The notes under the pieces were generated by a model. The model searched no databases and was not told the DNA's origin. It was given only the letters and a program-made list of their open reading frames with translations. This document shows positions 26,501 to 38,500 of a DNA stretch of 64,000 nt, one piece after another. The stretch spans positions 7,901,178 to 7,965,177 of the forward strand of contig JAJKFL010000005.1 of assembly GCA_021186555.1 (NCBI GenBank), in the 5' to 3' direction. The stretch is from Reticulitermes speratus. Lineage: Eukaryota > Arthropoda > Insecta > Blattodea > Rhinotermitidae. The position numbers and the translations under genes are program-made. Position 1 is the first letter of the stretch; every line of letters begins with the position of its first letter.

Positions 26501-29500
26501 GTCTAATGTTCAACATTTCACCACTCAAAATAGAGAGAAAACTTTCAACAATTTGTCAAAATTTAGGCAAATCTTACGACATGGGCTACTGAAGACCAAT
26601 ATGCTTGTAACAATCATAATATTTCTAGCACATACTTGCATACAGAACACAATTATGGACATCTGACTTTGTAGCTGCTGACTATACACCTTACGTTTGT
26701 ATATTTCAAAATGCTAAAATTACCACTGCAAGTAACAGACCTTTCCCCAAACCTATCCAAATGTATCATTAACATTAAAAAACATCCCTACAGAAAGAGA
26801 CAACATCCTCTAAATATTCTACAGTAGATCCAGATACAAATTTTTGAGAACTGTCAAGATCTGCTCACATAACACAACTTGCTATACACAGATATCCCCA
26901 CGTGCAAACGAAGGAGCCAGTCAAAAAATTTAGAACTAAAATGTACTTGCACACCCTTCATTAAAACTGGGGCTCTGAACGCTTCTGAAGTACAGGAAAA
27001 GTAAAGTGGTGCACTGCAGGCCACAGAATATATGTGAATCCACTTTAAAGAAAATAAAGCTTGGTACTCACCCACTGGCTGATGCAGGTGCTGCTGTACT
27101 TGTGGACGGTGCTCCTGGAGTGAGGAACTGTGACTGTGGCTGCGTCTGTTGCTGTGGCTGTGATGACTGCTGGCCCTGCTGAAGACCCTGTTGTTTCTTT
27201 TGCTGCTGCTGTTGCTCCTGCTGTATTCCAGAAGGTCCGGCTTCATCACATCCGGCCAGAGAAACATTGACAAACGTTGTGGGTTCCAAAGGTTCATATG
27301 GCTCTTCATCTGATTCAGCTTCCTCCTTGCTAGGAACCTCACCACCATCATCATCCCCACTGTCCTCACTGTTAGAGCCCTCCTCCTCACTTTCAGTCTC
27401 CTCCTCCTCCTCCTCCTCACTTCCCCCCCTACCATCGTCAGCCAAAACAGCCTCTACTCGACTCAGACTCTTGGCCAATTCTGATCCTTGATCTTGCTCT
27501 ACTGCCTCCTCTTTCAACACCAACTGTTTTAACACAAAATTATACATGAAATAAATGTAAACCCTCAACAAAACTACTTTAAAGAGCTTAAAATAATTTC
27601 ATATTCTTAGTCTCCGAAATAAATTTGAAGCTTGGGTCATTCCATGTTAAATCAACACAGCTGATAACCTCACCTACTCTGATATTAATAACATTTGCAC
27701 CATACACTACAACCCATTAGAATTTGAGGTGCGCAAACTTCCCTAACACTACTCAAATAACTTAAGGAGATATTGTAATTTAAAAGCTTCGAAAACTTCG
27801 GGGATTTGCATCACAGATGATCACAATTTGATACTTTGATCATACTTGATATACAAGAGCTGAATTTCGGCTTGTTCAAGTGAGCTTTAAAATTATGTAC
27901 AATAAATTGCACTGCTACAATACACCAGTTTAAAGTCATTACATTTAAAATTTGATCTCAATAACTTTTAAATGCTGAAACAACAAATCTTACAGGTTAA
28001 TACCTGCCTGACATACACACAAAGACTGATGGTAGAAGCCTAAAAGTTGTTCAAAGAGTTACATAAGGTGTTACTTGGTTACAAGGCATGTCATGCCATA
28101 TGCAACAGGACATCAGAAATGTTACTAGGCTCTCTCAATAGATGGCAATCCACGTGTCACAAGTAATATACTGTTTGATATCATTATATTTAATGATGTC
28201 AAATAGTGACATCAGAACTGACCACCCTCTTCTGAAACTACGCGCATCCCGTCAGTAGTTAGTTGCCACGTGTACGGACAACTTGCATAAGAAACAGGAG
28301 CGAACATAAACCGATACTAACTAACTCCATGGAGCAGAGTCCTTCTTAAGAAGCTAACAGGTCGTCAGCTAGTCAAGAAATGATATGCAACACAATTCCC
28401 AGACAGTGATTGTTTTTTCCTCTGCCTTGAAGTGTTTAATTTCTTTATGTTCTGGTCTTCATATGGATGTAACAAACTGTCCTTTGTCACCAGTACTTGA
28501 ATTATTACATGATATCTTTCATGCTATTAGTTTTTACAATTCTGTAACACACTCTAGATAGCCAGCTGCAGTGTAACTAATATAGACAGCACTGCCTGTA
28601 GGATATAAAAATTAATTTCTTTTGCATGGTCTGATTTCCCTTCATCCTTATTTGTAAAAGTATTTCAAAGTTGTGTTACTGTACTGTTTGTTTTGCATCC
28701 AACCATCTGTATATGTACAGTCATCTTCAGTGTATATGTGTACACACACACACACACACACCTACACGTAAAGATGTTTGGATGCACAAAATATGAGTAA
28801 ACAATACCAAATGCACAAGAAGAAATAGTTTTTAATGAGAACTGCAGTCTTAATTTACCTTCTTAACCTGATTTCAGTTTCTAGGTAAATATAATACTGA
28901 TTAATATTTTAACTAAACAATATTTTCATGTATTACGCACAGCTGACGTAAGTTCCTACATCAAAATAAGAACACCATTGTGTCAATAACTTCCTTGAAG
29001 ATGGCTAATGACAGCCAAAACATGTATGCAGAAATGCTATATAATAATAAAAATTGTGTAGAGTGAAGTGCAATTAGTTTAGTGTACCTTAAGTAGCATG
29101 CCATCACATTATTTTTTTTAATTCTAAAACTAGTCCACTCAATACCTCAATAGTCAAGAAAACATCAAACTCCTCCTGTGCTAATGCAGCAGTATGATGG
29201 GTCACTTTGAAGCTTACTTCATGAGCTTTAAAATGTGCCCAAGCTGAACTCATTATGTTACACACAACCAACATCACCACAAAATTTGGGGTCCTCAATA
29301 CACCTACTTTTACGTTTACTTTAAACTCTAAACTGGCAGTAACTGCATAAACATTTCAAACACACATCTAATGATTTTTATACACTCATTTCAGCTGTAC
29401 AGCTGCACATACACCAACATCATTGATACCAGAGTTCAGAGAGTATCTCAGTGTTGATCTGGCATAAAAGACTCCCATGCAGAAAGGCTTCAGATATTAC

Positions 29501-32500
29501 ATTTTATTAAACTGAGTTACAAGGGGAAGACACAACAGTAATGGCATCTGCGAAAAATATGCTCTGATATTCAAAGGCTCTTTTATAATTTTGGTAATCT
29601 TGTTCTTGCATGGAAAGTGAAAAAGAGATCTGAATGTTTCAAAAATTGTTTTACCATTTATCATATTTCCTTACCTCCTGTTTAGCAAGTTATAGACAAG
29701 AAAAATACCACTTTTATCGGCCTGTGTAGATACTGGCGAGGGCAAAACATCAGTGACAAATACATGTCCCACTTGCTCAGGATAACATTTCCTTTTTACC
29801 TTACACACCAACAGCAGGATAGTTAAGTACAGCATGGGACTGAACTCTGCAGGTGTTTCCCATTTATTTCCCCAGCTTCTAGGGCTATGTGTCGAGTCCT
29901 TAACTACAAAAACTTCTTACAGCACATGGAGGAACACAGCACACTTGTTACAGATGACATCAGAACTTACCTGCTCAGTTTCTATCGTGTTGCTAGGGAC
30001 GCTCTTCCTGTCATCACTGGCAATTTCACCAAGCCACTGCAGTAACTGTTTCTCTGCATTAGCAGTTGTATTCCAAAACTGGTATGCATTGTCCAATTTA
30101 CACATACAATCACCACATATCTTCTTTGGGAGTTTATCATCCCTTGCAACCTAAAATAAATTGGAAGTTACTTTTAAAAGACACATATACACACAGCAAT
30201 AATTCTGACACATATGTCCTTTTATTGCAACTAGAATATCAATTCTCAGTTTCAGAGATGACAGCATAAATTTAATTTTCTTGATGCTTTTAAAGCACTG
30301 GAGATTTAACCTCAACATAGTCACTGATAGCCAGCGTTCTTTTTCCTTTATATGGCCATTTCTGTACCTGTTGATATTACACCTTGCATTTCACAAATTT
30401 TTAAACCTAACCACTTCAAATAAAAAGTACATTCTTAACACTGGATCTCTCTACCAGTTCCCTAAGTTTCGAAACAATTCACTTATTTTTACACAACTTC
30501 ACGTTATATTTACCATACATTTTTGTACAATTGATTAACTCACGCCAACAAATGCACCAAAACAAGTTTGTAACTTGTTTAAAACTTGTTTTGGTGCATT
30601 TGTTGGTGTGAGTTAATCAATTATTTTTACACAGTTTAGTTTAGGATCCTTTTCAAATCTGTTCATTTTCATTTAAAATTTCAGTGCTACAAAATTTAGT
30701 GCCAACTGTACACAAGTATATCAAGTTGTGTAGGTCAGCAGCACGTTTATGTTTCACAGAACGGTGGCTTAGCTGAGCGCTCATCAATGAGTTCATATTC
30801 TATCTTGAAATAAGTAGGGGAGAAAAACCCAAAAAAACCTTCACTGAATTGGTTAGTACAATACAGGACCGAAGGCATATTTACTTCATTCTCCTGCACA
30901 GACTTGTAGTAGACTTTTTGAGTACTGTAGTTTGTGTTATGTCTGTTTTCTGCTCAGTCAAAACAATAAAATACATATGGCACAGCACTGCTCAGTCACA
31001 CTACCTGAGATCCATACACTGCTGGCCTTCCCTCATGTGTTACGTCCCAGTGCAGTAGAATGGCAAAGAAGTGAATGTGACATAACACAACCAACAGTAG
31101 AACCTGAATGACGCACGCTCATCTGAAGCACTATGACATTACAAAGCACGAGGACACGGCAGATTCTTTCATATACTCTGATTTCTGCATTTCAGTGACA
31201 AAAATTAACTTCCAAAGACATCAAAAACATGACCAACTGTGGAAAAGCTCAACAATTCACAAACTAAATATTACAGCCCAGATGAACACTTTGCATTTGA
31301 AATTGTTGTGCTGTTGGAAGGCAAAGTCATTTTCAAACAATATATACTGAAGAAACACAAAAGGTTTGGCATAAAAATTACAAGCTCTGTGATTCTAAGA
31401 GATATAGGCCTACATATAATGACTGCATTCAAGCAAAAACAAATGTGCACATCCTTCGATGAAACAACACAGACTTTTTGGAACAGCCTTTATATGTGTA
31501 TTTGTTTACTTTCCCCCCTTTCAGAAAAAAGAAAAGAACAACTGCTCGGAGATGTCCATCAATAATTTGAGTACTACAATAATCTTACAGGTGTCAGTAA
31601 GAAAAATTATGCTTCATAAGTGTATATTTTAACTAAAACTAATTTCACAAACTTTTACAATCCAAGCTTTTCATACAAATATGGTGAATACCGGCCTCAT
31701 CTTCATAAATGCAGAAACTTTTAAAAATGTCATGGCCTTGTAGTATACTGTTCTCCCCTTCATACTAGAGGACATTTAAATTACTGGGACTATGTCTTCC
31801 CATTTGGCCACTTAGGGTTATGACCTCAAAAACTGTAACTCTTATAACTAACTATTTTATCACGAAGCACATTCTAATAATGGTCTATAATGGTCTGGAT
31901 CAAAAAGATCTATTTTCAACTCTACTTTACAGAGAAACCAGATTGACCAAAATTTGTTTCTATTCTCTGTTACATAAGTAGGTTCACCACTGTAGTCAAC
32001 GGTTATCAGTCAGGGGCATGCAATATCAGACATAAACAAAACAGGAAACTAACACTTAAAATAGCAATGAGGCACATTTGGATCTTTACATCCTGAACTC
32101 CTCTCATATGATCATACCATTCAATCCACTGGGGTCACATTTTTTGATACTTTCATTTTATGTACCAACTAAATGCACTTGTAAGGTATATGACATTACA
32201 GTCACTTCACTCTGACATGTTTCAGCATGACAATGCCATCTTCTGGGATTACATACCATTAAAACCATTTACAGTAAAACGAATTACCGCTATGGATCCA
32301 AAGATGTAATTCGCTTTACTACACACGGGTGATAAGCTTGGTATGTACTCCGTGAAAATGGCATTGTCATGCTGAAACATGTCTGAGTGAAGTGACTATA
32401 ATGATATACAGGGTTATTCAAAATGATTGTCGGGGTTTTAACAACTTGTCATATACAATAAACTTGAGACAGGAGTACCTATATGTATTTTTTTTATTTA

Positions 32501-35500
32501 ATAGAACACTCCAAGTTTTTGTGACATACCTTACAGGTGCTCTATATGTGCACCCTTTGTGATTCTACAAACATCAACACGATAATCGAGTTCGTTCCAA
32601 ACTTTTTCCAGACGGCCTACCAGTGCTTTTCCTTTTACACACGCACCCTGTCTCTTGAAACTGTGCATACCACCTTCGAATGGAATTGTCACATGGTGGT
32701 TGTTTCCCAAATTTGGTGCAGAATTGCCGCTGGACAATTGTAACTGACTGACATTCATGAAATGTAAGCGCACAAAACGCCTTCTCACTGCCGTTCGCCG
32801 CCATCTTAGTAAACTGCGCTCCAAGCGGAGAAATGCATAACTACTGCACACCGCACATCATAAAAAAAAAAAAAAAAAACTTTGAGAATTTCTTCATCCA
32901 TCGGTGCAACTATATACTCCTATCTCAAGTGTATTGTGTATGACAAGTTGTTAAAACCCCGACAATCATTTTGAATAACCCTGTATACAAGTGCATTTAG
33001 TTGGTACATTAAACAAAACTATTGGTTTAAAATGGACAGAGTAAATAATTTTAAAACTATAAACACATTACAGAACATTATAACTATTACTAGAGGTAAA
33101 GAAATCCAATTACAGGCCTGAACAGGCCCTTAGGGTTGCAGGAGGTTGAGGCTCCCAGATTTCTAGACAATCAGCACATGAAGGTGGCAAGGTTGTCAGC
33201 CCTATGCACCGGCCGCCTTTACCCCCCAGGAAAGATTCCTGGTACTCATTTCTGTTAGAGGCTGAGTCGACCCCAGGGCCATAGTGCGACCGAAAGGATT
33301 ATGTCAATGAAAAATTCCAGTGACACCATCGGGAATCGAACCCACGACGTTCCGGCTTGTAGCACAGTGCCTCAACCAACTGCGCCACCGCGTGCCCCCA
33401 TAACTATTACTAGTCTCCGTTATTATATCTTGTTACATTTCTTGAAAGAACTAATCACTTACATCTACACTGACTTTACATTAAATTTACTGGTCATAAT
33501 CTGTTTCACCTTGTTGCAAAATTTTGTTACTACTTACTTACAATTAATATTTCATACACATTCTGTAGACACCTTCATACTCTTCCTACATACAAAATTT
33601 CATATTACCAGATATAAGCAACAAATATTACATACTGTGATTGCATGAATAAATTTTCCTTAAATATGCAGTAAGCAAATCACATGAATAAAATCAAACT
33701 GCACAGGAACACCACATAATACTACAAGGACTAGGTCACTGCATTATTCCCACATCCTCACAGATCACATATATGTGGCACCATAGTACATTTAGACAAC
33801 TTCTGTATCCTCTCTAGCTCTACCATATTCCTTGCACAAATCTCATAATGGTAAGATGTTACATTAATGCACATAGAACCTCATGTTATGTGTTTGCTAT
33901 TTGTTTAACCGAACATGAAAATGGTCAACAGATTTCAGTAAAATCCCCCACGTAACACTTAATAAAATCCATGTGGTAGGAGCAGAGTTATTCTATGTAC
34001 ACAGACGACAAAGCTAACAGTCACTTCTTGGAATGTTTCGCAAACATGCCTAAAAACAGCAATATCTATACAACAGGGCTCAACACATCCAAGGCAGCAA
34101 GAATTGATCGTACGCAAAAAGGTTATCAGAGCACCAGAGCACCTAACACTTGACAGTAATTACTTTTGTACATTTTTGCTTTCTTAAAACTCCCAATTCA
34201 ACAATAACTGCACCACAGAATGGCAGACCTCCAGCAGCAACGTCAACACAAATTTCTTTGTTTGGCATTCACTTGTAACTGTATGTTTTACAGTGCATTG
34301 TTCAAAGTATGACTGTCCAAACTGTATGCACTTATTCCATCAATCCTTCCACTTTTCAATACATCTGTGGTAAGGCCATTTTGGAATGACCTGCAGCTGC
34401 CTTGTTCTATCTCTGCAACATCTTGCAATCTTTTCCACCTCAGGATGATCTACAACCTGCATGAAAGGAAGAAGTTGCAGAGGGCCAGTTCTGGTAAAGC
34501 AGATGGGAACCACTGGGATGTGCATCACCAAGAACTCCCAAACACTTGCAATCAGCAACTGTATATTATTGAGGAGTGAACTAGATAATCGCCATTTTGA
34601 CACTTTTGGCGAGGAGGAGGAGGATTGAGGAGATAACTTTTGTCAGCCCACTTCACAGGAAACCTCTGTCAAAAACATTTCTGCTACACAGCAACATGCT
34701 TAGTGCATATAATTAAGTCTGATATGTCAGTATAAACATAGCTATCTGCCACATCATGTCACGCAAGAGAAGAGTGCAGCAAATGACCGCAGAAAAAAAA
34801 AACCCCACATGCACACATGCACAATGTGTGCACATAGTATTATTAAATGCAGCTAGCTGTCTTTACAGAACTTTACAAAGTAATAAGGTTATGTAACATG
34901 AAGTTTGTCATCAATAATTCTCCATTAAAATATGAATGAGCTTTAGGCTAGTATGTTAGATTTAATGTAAGTAGATGTTAGATGGGCCGATCCCAGTGGC
35001 CGTGCGGTCTAAGGCGTGGGTCTTCGGCCGCTCGCTTACTAGGATCGTGGGTTCGAATCCCACCGGGGGCATGGATGTCTGTCTTGTGAGTGTTGTGTGT
35101 TGTCAGGTAGAGGTCTCTGCGACGAGCTGGTCACTCGTCCAGAGGAGTCCTACCGAGTGTGGTGTGTCTCAAATGTGTGATCGTGAAGCCTCGACGAAAC
35201 AAGGAGGCCCAGGCCCATATAGGGCTGTCGAGCCATTGGGGGGGGGGAAGATGTTAGATGGGACAAGACAGGCTGCGAACCTACGGTCAAATACATGGTA
35301 TAAATGAAATTAAGGATCACCAACTGAGCATTATAAGAATGGCCAATAAATTAAAATTCTATTATCTGAGCATATAGCTCATATTTTTCATATCATATGT
35401 CAACAGCCACCATACAAATGATTCATCCTCATCTGGCTACATTACATATGCAAGCCATGTAGTATTTTGTCACTAGATGGCTCCTCGGTGCCCTTGGTCA

Positions 35501-38500
35501 GTTTCTAATATTTTCTCTCCATTCTCACATTCATAGCACTGCTGCAGTTTGCAAATCATTTTGACAGTTCTGTGGCAAAATCAGGCATGTCCCTCTGTGG
35601 AAACACTAACAGTGGAAATAACAGACTAGCAGAAGTGTATTTATTTTATGGTTTTATAAATCCATCACTTCATTATCAGCGAAAATGGGTAAAAGACGTG
35701 TGTTGACATGCTAAAGTCAAGATGAAAAATACAGCAATGAAAGCATGTGAAATTGCAGCTGCATATGAGGTTTCACCTCAAGAGTGTCAGCAGAATGAAA
35801 AAAGATGGAACTGGCACCTCACATAAAGCATCGCAACTACAAGGACTTAGGAAAAGATGCTGAAGAAGCTTGGTTTAGGGAACCACAAGAGAACAAAAGC
35901 CTAACAGTGATGTTGAGTGAAGCTGGGCCTCACATTATCTCCAGAACAGCATGCAGGCATCCTTGTGTTTGTAAGGCTCGTCATCCTCTGAACCAAAGCT
36001 CACAACAGAAGTGAGACAGAACTGTTTGTCATGGTCTCACAAGCACAAATCCTGGACTAAAGATGATCTCCACAGAAAATACATTACAGTATACGAACCA
36101 TAAATATAAATGTATTAAGTTTCATGATAAATAAAATTCCTAAGATACATTTTCAAAAAAGTAAAATTCTTTACGCTGATAAAATAGTGCAACTAATGGA
36201 TTAGCGATGGCAATTTGTACAGCACAAACCTGAAGAAATTCTACAGAATCATGTGAAACAAAAAGTTAAATAACTTCAGGATCACAGTCTGGAATATGAT
36301 GTCTTAAAAAGACACAAATCCCTGGGACAAAGCAGGAGCAGCAGTTCTGGACAACTGCTACTTTCCAAAAATGCAACTAGTGTCCACTGTAAATGACAGC
36401 ATTCTCATAAAGCATACAGCTCTATGTCACCTCCACAGTGCCAAGTCAAACTGTTAGAATGGCCAGGAAACAACCATGATTTGAAGACAACTGGGAATAT
36501 CCAGAGAGAATTAAAAACTTCGCCAGCAAAACTTTCTATACCATTCAGCAGCAACTTAGGAGCTGGGATATTATAACTGGTATAGTGACTAAGCTATGGG
36601 CCAGACAACCAAGAAAACAAGAGTCCCAATTTCCAACATGAGCAAGAATCGGTCTTAAGTGACCATAACATCTCTGGGGCTCGTCTACCCTCCAATTCAA
36701 TGGGTACTGGAGCTACTTCCCCCCGGGGTAAAGCAGCTGTGACATCAAGCTGACCTCTCACCTCCATCTAGTGCCTAGGTTAACAATAAATGAAGCTAAT
36801 GCTTCCACTCCTCCATATGTCTTCATAGCAAGCACAGTGGCAAGTTTACCTATGCAACAACACAGTGAGAGGCTGCTTCAACTCTGGAACCATATCAAGG
36901 ACTTATCAATTTATGCAAAGAGAAACAATCCATGCTTGGATGCATCCAAGCTCTTAGATATCAAAACGAGCCCAATGAATCATTAGGACAGCCTCTATCT
37001 AGCATAGGTGAAGTCAACCATGCCCAGCAACAGGAATATGTAATGCAAAAACACATTTAACTGTGTAATTTATGTAATAAATCCTACTACAGCATAAGAA
37101 AGAAAAATTCCTAATTCACAGACCAAGCATTCTAAGTAGGTAAAGGTGGTAATGGCAATCTGCTTGCAGATCCCCACAATATTTTGAACAGATGAAAGAC
37201 CAGGATACTGTAGTCAGTACAGCATCTAGGCTACATGCCGGATGATCCAGGGGATCAAATCCTGGCAGATTCAAGAGATCTTTCTCTTCTCCAAAACATC
37301 CATACTGCCCCTGGGGCCTGCCCAGCACCTATTCACTGGGTACCAAGGGCTCTTTCCCCAGTGGCATAGCAGCCAGGTTACGAAGCTAACTACTCATCTC
37401 CATCTGGTGCTGAGGACAAGAATGAGAGCAGCTATGCCTATACTCGAAGTATATGCCTTCTCGGCATGTACAAGGACCCTACCTTCCCCTTTTTCATAGA
37501 ACAAATTCCAACAGAATTGATCCAAGCAGGAGGTAAAACACAAATGTGTGTCAAATAAGCTACAACTGCCACAGGAAGGGTCACAAGAACAGTCACCCAA
37601 TCCTGTGGCAAAAAAATATCTGGTGGCAACCATGTTGTCATTCAGCATTCAGAAGTTGGATTTTCTAGTTATGGCAGGCACACACATGTGCACACATACA
37701 CACCACCATAAAATATGCGTGGGGAAGTGGAAGCATAGCCCCAAGCATACCTAACCTTGGCATTAGACAGCCAATTTACACCTCCAGAACCCATTGGATA
37801 GAAGGCTGAATTGGGGCTCAAGATCCAGTCTGGACACTCTGAGGAAGAGGAAAAGTCTTTGACCCAACTGAGTATCAAGCCAATTTCTTGATTTGCCTGC
37901 AGTGAAGTCACTGCCCTGAATCAGAATACTCTGCACCATGGAGTTCACATATAATCAAAACATAGTACACAAGAGTTAACTGCTTGCAGTAAATACTTCA
38001 ATGAAAAGTTTCTATTTTGTTGCCCAGACACAATTTATGCCACTTCTCCAATCTCCCATCAAATATACGTAATAAATCACATAAAAACAAAACAAATCTG
38101 AAGTGTTACCCGCTGACAAAAGAAGTAATTTTACATGTAACAGCCAGCTGCTGCAATGTTTGTGTTCAGAGAACAACAGGCAAAACCACTGTGGTCTTGC
38201 ACAGATACTGCACTCCCTCAGAATGCAATTACTTTCAATTTCACAATGTTAATCAAACAACCTCTCTCAATAACACACAGACATACTTTAACATCTATAG
38301 CACCCTTAGTTTAACTAGCCCATATCATTGGTCACTTCCTGTCAGCTACTTTATCGCACGGAACATGGCCGATAAACTGAGGGGCCACACCCGATCTGTT
38401 GCACACGGGTTGTATTCATGAAGTCAGCCTGCTGTTGCAACAGGAATATTACTGCAACACTGCATGGTTCTGTACAATATACATGCTAAATACTGTCATA

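Noticed and set aside
26854-27491. Open frames of 193 codons (minus) and 74 codons (plus, Ser-rich)
   Set aside because: Both are alternative frames of the low-complexity acidic exon 3 of gene A. The exon 3 frame is the one that joins in phase with the ZAD and fingers.
34987-35070. Apparent tRNA gene with intact A and B boxes
   Set aside because: It continues into a 262-bp SINE body and is flanked by a 14-bp target duplication, so it is a SINE head, not a tRNA locus.
35684-36060. Possible pogo/Jerky-type transposase relic
   Set aside because: Similarity rests on a few residues in changing frames with no terminal repeats found. Too weak to call.
38017-38421. 134-codon plus-strand open frame
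   Set aside because: There is no recognisable domain, no splice or promoter context and random-looking composition. It lies in a gene A intron on the opposite strand.
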